Origin: Diphasiastrum complanatum
Lineage: Eukaryota; Streptophyta; Lycopodiopsida; Lycopodiales; Lycopodiaceae
Length of the DNA: 64,000 bases
Reading direction: 5' to 3'
Assembly: GCA_029204225.1 (NCBI GenBank)
Contig: CM055108.1
Span: forward strand, 5,517,599-5,581,598
Below are positions 19,741 through 30,092 of this stretch, piece after piece. Every line of letters begins with the position of its first letter. Position 1 is the stretch's first letter. The notes under the pieces are model-generated. The model was given only the letters and a program-made list of their open reading frames with translations. It did not search any database and was not told where the DNA came from. Made by a program: the position numbers and the translations under genes.

Positions 19741-22154
19741 AACCCCAACAATGATTGCTTTGGGTGGTAAGTGGAAAATACCCATTGACAAAATAGATAA
19801 TGTGTCTTTAACATTCCATTTGGATATGTTGTCGAATACAATGGCTTGTTGATTGAGGATAAGTAGGGCCTCTCCACCCTTGTTGGTTCCATTGTGTCGA
19901 ATATTGTCTCATTGAACCGTTGAAATGTGTATTAAAGGAAGATGAACACTTGATGGAGAAGGGTGATTCTATATTATCAATGGCAACACCCTCAGGGAAA
20001 AGTGTGCTTGTAAAAGATTATATAAAAGCTCTTTGGAATCCAAACTGGAAACAACTAAGTTCTAACTTTGATGATGTAGTCTCAGATGATACTTGTTGGA
20101 GTGACATGCAGGGTCGCATGTTCATTTGTTGGGAGGGAAATCATCATGTTGTTGGGTGGATGAAGGCAATACATGAGGAGATTGCATGTGACATACGTTG
20201 ACATGTCCTAGTCCGAGCTAGCTTTATTGTGCCTGATGTCAAGAGTGGGATGGCATTTTTGTCCTCTATGACCCAAATCAACATGTATATCTAATGAGTT
20301 AAATTTTGATACATCTCACTTTTTCTTATTAATTGTTTGAATAATGTGTTTGTTGATTGGTTGCCAATTTGAATCAAGCTAAATGAGATTGGAATGGTAA
20401 AACTTGAGTTGGGTGATCAACTTTATAGTGTTTGGTGATTGTGTGCATACTCCTTCAAGTATTTCAAGACAAAATTCACAAAAACTAAACTTGTTGAGAT
20501 GGAAAAGATTCAAGTAATAGCATTGAAACGTGGTAACATCATGTGGTATCCTTTGAAACGTTATATGCTCACTAGAGTGCTATATGAGGTATGCATAGTT
20601 GAGTATTATATTCGTGACCTGTTGAGCAATTGTTTTTTGCCAGGATGATAAATTGTATGCCAAACTGATATATGTCTGATGAATGTGTAGAATGACATTG
20701 CACATGAGATGGAATGGGCTAATGTTGGAACAGACATAGCACACAAGACCATTAAAGAAGCCAAATTTGTTGTACATTATAGATGGACAAATAAGATGGT
20801 CTAAATGTTGGGCACAGTGAACTTTGATTTGGGGTGCATTGAATGGTTTGTTAGTGACCAGCATAGAAACCACTAGCATGGGGATCACACTTGGCCTAGA
20901 GAAGCTACATCACTTGCGTTGTGCTTCGATTGCGAATGAGACTAAATGCAAATGGTAAAAATGGTGTGTTGGTCCAAAGAGTGGCCAATTTGGCATCCCT
21001 AAAAGTGACAAAGAATATAAAATATGGGTTGCCAAGGAAACCTAGTTAGAGTACTTGTTCGAAACGACAAGCAAAGTATTGGATGAGTGTAATGCCTTGA
21101 GTGAGTGTTTTACAAATGTTTGCATATTGGACCAATGTTCTTGTTTCATGTGTCCTTTTGACTTTTGTATTTCTACTAGATAACAATTTAAGCATTGTAA
21201 TGACAATGTTGAATCCTTTTGTAATTATTTTATGAAACAAATGTTTTGCTCTATTGAGCTTGACATGGACCTAGCGAAAAGTTCTAAGGAGTAATCTGAT
21301 ATAGAGGGTAGCTCAAAACGAGTAGTTTGGAAGTAATGAGATGAATGTGCTTTCGATTACATGAGATGAGTGTGATGGGTTTAATAATTTTTTAATATAT
21401 TTATTATACTTGTATTAGTGACTGAGAGTTTGACCAATGTATTGTGCAGGTGTACATGTTAGGTGTTTACATATTGTGTTGCACATATGCCTCTGCACAG
21501 ATGCCTCGCCACAATTGCCTATGGGTAATTTTGATTCAATCGACTCCTCCTTGTTCGGAAGTATAAATGACCATTGGATATGTTATTACCCTATGGTAGA
21601 AAGACTAGTTGACCCAACCACGTCCATGTCGGCATGAGGAGGGATGGAGAAAAGTCCTCATCTCTTGCACTTCATTGCAAAACTGTGTTGCAAGACTTCA
21701 GGGGTAGTCATTGACCCATTCATGGGTTGTGGAGGAACATTGTATGCTTGTAGATGCACAAGTCATCATTGCATTGCAATGGATCCCGATCAGGCAACAT
21801 TGGATTTGGCCTGGAAATGATATGGTTTGTTTAATTGGACCATACGTATGTCATTTTTAGGACTCAATAACAGATTTGTATTTGTTGATTGTTTCACTAA
21901 AACTAAAATTTGTCCTTGTAGCCACTCCACAAACATAGATGACACTGATGAGGACCTTGATGAGTGGAACTTTGATGACTTTCATAGATGGTTCGTACAA
22001 GCTAGGTACTACTTGATTTTTTTTTTTTGCATAATTTACTTGCATAATCCAGTCACTTGCCGTCTTATGCAGAGTCATTGGCAAGAGCAATGAGCATTGC
22101 AAGGATGTAGTGAAAAAGTCCGTGATGAAAAAGATTCCTCATGCATGCATTTGA
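19741..22154 (+). pseudogene. Decayed ParB-like plus DNA methyltransferase gene
   Basis: Several plus-strand coding blocks seem to belong to one multi-exon gene. Block 1 (about 19911-20292) reads SGKSVLVKDYIKALWNP, then FICWEGNHHVVGWMKAI, resembling the core of ParB-like domains (GNHRV). Middle blocks (20691-21300) read MEWANVGTDIAHKT, then KSDKEYKIWVAKET and are unassigned. A block at 21500-21824, after an acceptor CTGCACAG, carries EKSPHLLHFIAKL and VVIDPFMGCGGTLYACR, then IAMDPD. This matches motif X/I of N6-adenine/N4-cytosine DNA methyltransferases (DPFxGSGTT). Tail exons 21922-22005 and 22073-22154 join in phase by GT-AG and end in an acidic then lysine-rich stretch. At least three TGA and several TAA/TAG codons interrupt it. 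Catalytic motif IV (D/S-PP-Y/W) was not located. The assignment rests on short motifs. Confidence 0.5.
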
Positions 22155-23734
22155 TGAGTGCGAGGTTGAATAGACTATGGGTGCACACTGGTGCTTGAGG
22201 AGTATTTGTTGTACTGGCATAATACTTTTGATTTTTGTTGCCATTTCCCTAGACTTTATTAATTTAGGGCTAGTCGGCTTATTTTTTGCTACCATTTTGC
22301 TAGGCTCGATACATTCTATGTATCAATGTAGTTGATCACTTTTTGCTACCATTTTCATGGACTTTTGTAAGAAGCATAAGTCACAACTTTGAAGCATGTG
22401 GAACCTTATGTATTGGACGAAAAAAAATTCATCAAGCCCAAGTGTAGTTTCTCTAAAAGTTCTCAATTGTTTTTATTTTGAGAACATAGTCTGTCTTAAA
22501 TGTTGTTTTGTTTTTATGTTGGATGACACCCATCTCCATTGAACCCAATTTGTATCTAGATCAAGCCCTAAACCTTGTAATACAGTTCATGTATCAAGCT
22601 ACCCAAAACCATTGCTCTTGACAAATAATGATATTGGTAAAAAAAATATCTCACAAAACTCGCACTCTATCTACTCGCAAAATGTTCAAACTCCCTCCTA
22701 AAAAGTAGTTGTATTCTATTGAATTTGGGCACCTATTTCTTCACTTCGACATGTAAGTGCTGTGAATTCAAAAAGCTATCAAGAAACGTGGAAGATACAA
22801 ATCCTTGAGTTTTGCTTTGATACTAGTGCAGACAACCACATAGAGGCAATCCTAGTCAATTCCACCTAGCCACTGCACTCCCTACTTATAGAGAATGCAC
22901 TTCCTAGCCCAGTGTCAGTTTGCATGACATGTGGTAGTCTAACTGCCAACTATCAACCATGTTGCATTCATGTGGAATACCACTAATGGTGAATCCCTGT
23001 CAAGTGACGCTTGACTGGTTGTTGGATTTCTAATTATAGTGCATGTTTGTTGTTTGACTTTGTGGCTCTCAGACCCAACTGATAGGTGTACATGCATACC
23101 ACCCCATTGGAAAATTTAAAGCCCTAAGCTACTCGTCCAAGCCTAGTCCATTGGATCTTCTAATGTAGTAACAAAAGTCATGCTATCTTTTCATATAAAA
23201 AGTATGTATAGAAATACACTAACATAAAAGCTACACAATATGCATGTACCTCTTATTTTAGTAGAATGAAAGCAAAATGTTGTAAGGCCTTTTCTTTGTC
23301 CCAAATTTGACTTTGTTGCCCATTTGAAGTGAGCTCCTTGAGCTCAAAATTCAGCCTTTAGCTCCCCAAGTTGCTTTAATTGATATTCATACTCTACACA
23401 TGCATTAACAATCCTTAATCCATGTTCTAACTCCACTTAGTGTGTCTAGGCCTCACAAGGTTATTAATTACATTATTGGCCTTGTCCGGAATAATGTTAT
23501 GTAACCAATTGTTGGAGGGTTTGCGGATCCCAAGGCAATCCTAACCCTAGTTAATAAGTGAGAGGGATAAGATGGCTTAAACATTTCCTAGTAGAGAAAA
23601 TGTTTAGTGTGCAATTTGTTTTAGGAATCACACCATAAATGAGTGTCCAAACGGCGTATGACGGGTACTTATTGTCATCTATGCAATTCTACTAGACATT
23701 AGACAGCCTTTGCTCGTTTAATCCTCGGGTTATT
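22155..23734. other. No gene recognised
   Basis: AT-rich sequence with short frames only. The phrase TTTTTGCTACCATTTT, or a close variant, occurs three times between 22235 and 22355. No RNA gene or LTR terminus was seen. Confidence 0.5.
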
Positions 23735-24178
23735 CAACAAAGATATGTTAAATTCCAATACAAAGATAATCCAAATTGGAAGGGACTTGATGGTAAGGCC
23801 CATGGCCTTGGATTTCCAAAACGATTAGCTTTGCCAGCTCCTCCAATACAACATGATGGAACCGAAATCTTCGGTTGGTAATGACCAATGGAATTACAAT
23901 TTTGATCAAGAGATTGGTTCCTCAAAGCAATACGCTATCTATGTTGGTACGCAACAACAACAGTCTAGATAGTGGGCTAGAGCACCACTTGGATGCTTTG
24001 GATGTGGAGAAAATCACAGAATTGCTGAATGTCCGAATAAAGAAAAGTTTATTCCATTTTGTCGGGAATGCGACTATGGACATTTTTAAAAGGACTGTCC
24101 CGGCAAGATCAAAACCACCGCTAGTAATTGCTCCATTGAATTTGATTACAATTAAGCAAATGCCAGCAGTCCACAACT
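23735..24178 (+). pseudogene. Ty3/gypsy gag zinc-knuckle fragment
   Basis: The plus-strand frame reads CFGCGENHRIAEC (about 23993-24031), CPNKEKFIPF and then CRECDYGHF*KDC, where a TAA replaces one residue of the second knuckle. Both knuckles have the spacing C-x2-C-x3-H-x4-C. The same region occurs on the minus strand at 59.4 kb (CHDCGYGHYYKEC), so both come from one gypsy family. Homology stops at about 24178, where an RT fragment begins on the opposite strand. Confidence 0.8.
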
Positions 24179-24987
24179 ACCACAAACTCCCCCAAGTATG
24201 GATGAAACAAATTGTTCATCATTTGTTGGAACGTTTTTGGAGCGTTTGTTAACTCAAAAGGCAACACTAAGAACTCATAGTGGCCAAATCTAGTACGAAA
24301 TCCAATCTTTTGAACATCTTCCAATTTAATTCCTATTTGAGAGTAGCATGTCCTGATCTCTATCTTAGTTAGGTATTTAGCCCCACCTAAATGATCTACA
24401 AGATCATCCATCTTCGGTAACAAATATTTGTTCTTAATAGTCACTTTATTTAACCCCTTGTGATATGCACATCCGGAAGCCTCCATCCTCCTTCGCTTTC
24501 AGAAGAACAGGAGCTCCCCATGGTGACTTACTGGGTTGGATATGTCTCATCCTCAGATAGTTTTCTATTTGATTTGAAATCTCTATTTCCTCTTTCTGAG
24601 AGAACCTATAAGGCTATCTAGATATACGTTGACTTCTTGGAATTAACTCTATCATGTGGTCTACTGACCTAGACGACGATAAACCATGAGGTAATTCTAA
24701 TGGAAAAACATCCTTAAATTCACTTATGATTTGACTTTTCATTGCTTATTCATGATCTAAACTTACAAGGTTAAGAATTGTAGAGAGTTCACAACTATTT
24801 AGACACACATCATAAACATCTTTAACATGAATAACGAATATTGAAAAAATTTCATACTGTGAATAATCAAATGTTTCCATCATATTAACTATAGAAATTT
24901 CATTTGATGGATGTACAAAATTGCTACCAAATAAAGTAACTACCTTACCACCCTCCTTGAAAATGAGAACATGTTTCTCAAAATCAA

Positions 24988-24990
<3 letters not shown>
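24179..24990 (-). pseudogene. Ty3/gypsy protease-RT linker and RT fragment
   Basis: On the minus strand, 24990 to 24746 encodes ANYSIDFEKHVLIFKEGG and onward, which resembles the segment before gypsy RT. After frame changes, 24486 to 24179 encodes the RT palm: NKVTIKNKYLLPKMDDLVD, then KIEIRTCYSQIGI, TRFGHYEFLVLPFELTNAP, FQQMMN and HPYLGEFVVV. It stops immediately before the catalytic Y-x-D-D. The right end abuts a copia LTR at about 24988. Confidence 0.85.
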
Positions 24991-25699
<709 letters not shown>

Positions 25700-26164
25700 C
25701 ATGGTATCAAAGCGTTGATTTTTCAAGGCCTAATACTTTTAGAGTGTAAGCTCTTACGCTTTATCTTTCGTGATATCAAATTATTCTTCAGTTCGAATCA
25801 ATTTGTTTCGGTATCAGAGAATTGATTTCCATAGCACTGTATCTCTCTCTTAACAACAATCGAATCATTGACAGTCTAAAGTTCCAGATGGATTCTCAAA
25901 GTAAAGTCGGTCTTATCGCAGACAAGCTGAATGGATCCAATTATCATTTATGAAAATTTAAGATGAAGACCTTGCTAATCGTCAACGAGTTGTGGGATGA
26001 TGTTATAGGTGTCGAAGTGAAGCTTGAAGACGACACAGACGATCGAAATGGAAGTCAAAGGATGGTAAAGCTTTCACGCTTATTATTCTCAATATATCAG
26101 ATACTCAGATTGGCCATGTAGCTGAAGCCAGAACTTCGAAAGAAGTTTGAGACATCCTGCTTCG
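25700..26164 (+). pseudogene. copia PBS, leader and gag N-terminus
   Basis: TGGTATCAAAGC at 25700-25711 is the PBS. After a leader of about 175 bp, an ATG near 25888 starts MDSQSKVGLIADKLNGSNYHL followed by a stop (TGA), then KFKMKTLLIVNELWDDVIG. This is the UBN2-type Gag start ('LNGSNYHLWKFKMK'), with TGA where Trp is expected. The frame decays within about 270 bp and runs into a second LTR copy. Confidence 0.8.
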
Positions 26165-26522
26165 TCTCAAAATGTATGCATTTCTGTAGTTCTTCGTGAC
26201 TAATTATTTGTTTGATGTTTCGCGACTAGTTATTTATCTAATGTTTCACGACAAATTATTTGTCTGATGTTTTGATGCTTAATGTTTGGCTACATAATCA
26301 TTGTAGTACTAATGATTTCAAAGTTAGTTACTATAAGATCGAATGTGATTTCTATCACTATTGTTTTGTTCGAAATTGATAAGCATAGTCATGCATAAAA
26401 AAAGAGGAAGATAATTTATTTCGCTGTGCACAATAAGTTTTCTTTCTTGTCGTTCGAATTCTTTTTATTCGAATTCATTTCTTTTCAAGTTCGACCTATC
26501 TTTCACACACCTCTTTCCAATA
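26165..26522 (+). repeat. Second copy of the copia LTR 3' part
   Basis: Matches 25373-25699 in the same orientation and ends CTCTTTCCAATA in place of CCAACA. A short motif (CGACTAATTATTTGTTTGATGTTT, given in parts: CGACTAATTATTTG, then TTTGATGTTT) is present three times here and twice in the first copy. Confidence 0.85.
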
Positions 26523-27380
26523 GCCTTATGATCTAATGGATATCGAATGAATATAGCCTTGGTACTGGTTTGGTCGAATTTCTCTCGTAGTTTTAATAAA
26601 ATTTGAGCGTATCGACTCATAAATGATTTATGAATGGTTTTGTACCTAACCAAACCTCCTCAAGGCCTTTGTTGTTAATGATCTTGGTACTACAACGATT
26701 TTGAATGTTACAGGTTGTTGTGATTGCTTCTGTCCAAAACTTGTTTGGAAGATAAACAACAATTAACATGGATCTTGTCGACTCCACAAGAGTCCAATTC
26801 TTTCTTTCGACTAATCTGCTTTATTGGGGAGTGTAGCTCGAAGAATATTGTCTCTAGATCCCAAATTCACTTAGAAGGTCATTCATGACATTTGAAATGG
26901 GCCATGCCCCTCCGTTTGTGTGTAGAGATTTTATTTTTCTTCTTGTCAGGGTTTCACATAGTCATCTGAATTGTTGAAAACACAAACATGCTTCGGATTC
27001 GTTCTTGATGAACATGGCAGTAGTTCGTCAGAAAGAGTCATTGATAAATGTAGTAAAATACATCGATCCTTCACATGATGGGGTTTGCATCAAGCCATAG
27101 AGATCACAATGGATCAGATCCATAATGTCTCTAGCTCTGTGAGCTTGGCCTTTTGGAAACCTTGACCTTGCTATTGTTAGGCATAGAATAGCATTTGAAA
27201 GATGAATGACCAGTTTTGCCACAATGTCTACAAGCTACTCTAGGGTTAGCCCAACATTTATCAAGAGTATGTCCTGGCTTTTTACAATAGTTGCAAAAGA
27301 TTTCTTTGACTTAGGCTCAGATGATTCCACTTTGGAATCTTTATTGTTTGGCTTGCAGGAGGACCCATATCATGGAACAA
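26523..27380 (-). pseudogene. copia gag knuckles fused to integrase
   Basis: On the minus strand 27300-27185 encodes two zinc knuckles, FCNYCKKPGHTLDKC and CRHCGKTGHSSFKC. The reading then passes directly to AHRARDIMDLIHCDLYGLMQ, TPSCEGSMYFTTFI (integrase core). After frame changes it continues to integrase C-terminal phrases such as KFDQTSTKAIFIRY near 26570. The protease and most of the pre-integrase domain are absent between the knuckles and the core, an internal deletion of several hundred bases. It ends at the LTR copy at 26522. Confidence 0.75.
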
Positions 27381-27384
27381 CAGA

Positions 27385-27510
27385 AAGCATAAGCTAGAAC
27401 TAAACACATAGAAGTTCAGTTTCATTTTATTAGAGAGAAAGTTCAGAATAAAGATGTTGTACTAACTTACTGTCTTAATTCAGATTCGTAGTAGTAAGCT
27501 TAAAGGAGAG
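27385..27510 (+). pseudogene. copia RNase H C-terminal tail and PPT
   Basis: The plus strand encodes HIEVQFHFIREKVQNKDVVLTYC, written here in parts (HIEVQFHFIREK, VQNKDVVLTYC), the final part of copia RNase H. It is followed by the purine tract AAAGGAGAG and the LTR at 27511. The rest of the element on its 5' side is missing. Confidence 0.75.
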
Positions 27511-28693
27511 TGTTGGAGTTAATCTTTCTCCTACTCATCCAAACTGCCCTCCTTTTCACTTATGTAAATCACTCTCTCAAAGCAGTCTGCAGAAATGAAC
27601 TATTTTCACAACAGTCTGCAGAAATGAACTGTTTTCACAACAGTCTACAGAAATGAACTGATTGTCGCAGGGTTCGCATTTTTTCAAAAGAATTTCAAAA
27701 AATGCGACACTTCAGTCCACTTCAACAAAAGAATCATTTGTCATCTTTCTCGTATTTTTTGCATTTTTCCAAAATGCAACACTTCAGTCTACTTCTACAA
27801 ATGGACTATTTGTCGGCTTTTTCGCATTTTTCCAAAATGCCACAATGCATTCTACGATGAAGTTCAACTTCTAGAAAAAGTGAAGTGAGAGACCAAAGAG
27901 AGAGAAAAACGTCGAAGTGAGAGACCGAAGAGTGAAAAAAAATACGACATTGTACAGATCTACACAAGATTTCACGTACAGACTATCTACATCTTCACGC
28001 TCCAAATAATTGACCTAATTGATCACTTAACGATCTTGTAATTGTAAAGTTAGAATAACACAAGATCATCCAGCAACTATATATGTGTAAATGAGCGATT
28101 GGAGAAAGACATGAAGTCATTATTGATACTTGAGATGGATACTAAGTCTACACGACAGAACTCAAACGACCAAAACAAGTCTTCACAGTATCTGACTCCT
28201 CAGGGTTAGAGAATATATAGAGAGAGTAAATTTCAGAACTATAGCAATTGATTTGTTTCTGTAAGTAGGATCACGCGCCTATCAACGCAGTTGTTTTGTG
28301 ATATGATAGTTGTTATTACAACATAGAATATACATATTCACTATTGTTCTATCTCATTGCATCTAATATTAATTAACTCTCACTTTTCTTCTGCAAGTAT
28401 TATAAAGGAATAAATGTATGGCTGTCTTTGACGCCTAATCGTTTAAGCATTTCTTTATATGAAAATATTAGTAACAGAGAATTGCATGGTTGTCTCAGAT
28501 GCCTAATCGTTTCTGCAATCTCTCTCTATGGTTTTCTATGACATCTACAATGATACTCATTAATCAACACAATCAAAACTGCTTTATAACTCTGCTCTCT
28601 AAGTAATCCAAAGATCCTATTATTTCAATAATTGTCATCATTATTTATATCAGTTGGTCTATCTTAGTGGGCCCGCACTTAGACGCGCCAACA
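27511..28693 (+). repeat. copia LTR, 1,183 bp
   Basis: Begins TGTTGGAG directly after a purine tract and ends CGCCAACA, its imperfect inverted terminus. A PBS-like TGATATCAGAGC starts 3 bp later (28697). The CTGCAGAAATGAACTG phrase and the AAAATGCGAC-type repeats between 27580 and 27850 are shared with the LTR at 34560. It has an RNase H tail upstream and a PBS downstream, so it joins two internal regions. Confidence 0.75.
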
Positions 28694-28839
28694 GAGTGAT
28701 ATCAGAGCTGATAAGCATACATCCACATTCCATTAGTGGTATCAAAGCCACATTTCCATTACAACCAAGCCAAAAACTCCCAAAACGAAAAAGGAAGAAG
28801 AAAGAATCTCAACCCAAATCTAAGTCATTCCACCTTTAG

Positions 28840-29035
28840 ATCCAGCACTAAGATTGACACTAGGCTTAGATTCCATTTTTAGCTTGTAGTTTATCCCTCT
28901 CCCCTTTGGATTGAAACCCGTTACTACATCGATACTCACCCGGTGGAGATCCAAGCCCTTTCTTTGCCCTCTCGATCACACCGATTAGGGAGGCACGGAA
29001 AGGGTCCAGCATTTTTTTGGCGTCGTTGCCGGGGA
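28840..29035 (+). mobile_element. Gypsy LTR end and tRNA-Asp-type PBS
   Basis: TGGCGTCGTTGCCGGGGA at 29018-29035 differs by one base from the PBS complementary to tRNA-Asp used by Athila/Tat-like and other plant gypsy elements. The preceding sequence (CCCTCTCGATCACACCG, AGGGTCCAGCA) looks like an LTR end. No matching gypsy coding sequence follows. The copia gag begins at 29425. Confidence 0.55.
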
Positions 29036-29218
29036 GACGATGCTAAGTGGGTTTTGACATTCTGCGAGTAAATTTTTTGAGTTTCTTTCTTGTCATGATT
29101 CAACAAGAATATAGCACTTGGTGTGCTACCCTTTTTATGCCAGTACTTCAATGTTTATTTCTAATTATTTGGTTTGGTACATAGTTAAAAATCTCACAAA
29201 GTAAAAAAAAATTTAAAA

Positions 29219-29326
29219 AAAATTGCAGCCTCCAAACATAGCACGCCGGCATGCTGGGCCAGGCTGAATTTTTTTTTCGGCCTGTTCAGCATGCCTGTGT
29301 GTTATGTTTGGAGGCTGCAAAATTTT
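29219..29326. repeat. Perfect-looking hairpin with 46-48 bp arms
   Basis: The left arm 29219-29264 (TTGCAGCCTCCAAACATAGC...) is complementary, with a few mismatches, to the right arm 29279-29326 (...TATGTTTGGAGGCTGCAA). The loop is 14 bases and T-rich. A third, diverged copy of the arm (TCCAAACATAATAGCACGTC) lies at 29398-29417. Confidence 0.85.
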
Positions 29327-29424
29327 TTCTCATTTTCAAGCCGGCGTGCTATCTTTAAAGGTCGTAATTTTTTTTTATAACCGTTTTACTTTAATCTCCA
29401 AACATAATAGCACGTCGGCATGCG

Positions 29425-30092
29425 ATGATGTTGATAGGTAGAGACCTTTGGGATGTTGTAGACAGGTCTGACCCAAAACCAAAGGACAACGCTGATCATC
29501 AATTAGCTAAGGCATGGAAGATCAAGAATCAGAAGGCAATTCCATCGATCACATTGAATCTAGCTGACTCCCCAATTTCTCACGTTACCCATGCAAGTCC
29601 GCTAAGGATGCATTAGATTTGTTATCAAATCTGTATGAGACTCAAGATGTAACCACATGGCTGCACCTTAGAAGGAAGTTCTTTTAGTTAGTATGTTTGA
29701 TTCTATAGCCATCACTTCTCACATCAACAACTTCAAATCTTTATTAGATCAATTATCTACTATAGGATGTGCTATTCAAGATCTTGACACTATTATGACC
29801 TTGGTTTCTTCTCTACCAAAGTCTTATGAGCACTTTGTCATGATGATCTTCATACAACCTGACCTAACTTTTCAAAAGGTGATCGGTCATCTTCTTCAAA
29901 AAGAAATACGAAAAAAGACCAACGATCTGTCCATCAAAGACAAGCCCCTGTCCCTATACATCAAGAAGAAAGAATATTCCAAGGGCAAAAACCAAGTGCA
30001 GCAGCAGAAGCCTCATATTCAAGCTGAGAATAGTGGATTACGTAAGAAGCTCTTCTGCAAATACTGTAAGAGAGCGAATCATGACATCAAAG
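29425..30092 (+). pseudogene. copia gag fragment
   Basis: Starts MMLIGRDLWDVVDRSDPKP, then WKIKNQKAIPSITLNLADS. A frameshift near 29590 leads into AKDALDLLSNLYETQDVTTW and, after a stop, INNFKSLLDQLSTIGC, then SSLPKSYEHFVMM. It ends with a decayed zinc knuckle CKYCKRANHDIKDAY (second His and last Cys altered). This is the UBN2 Gag family. The frame ends where antisense RNase H of another copia begins, near 30092. Confidence 0.85.
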
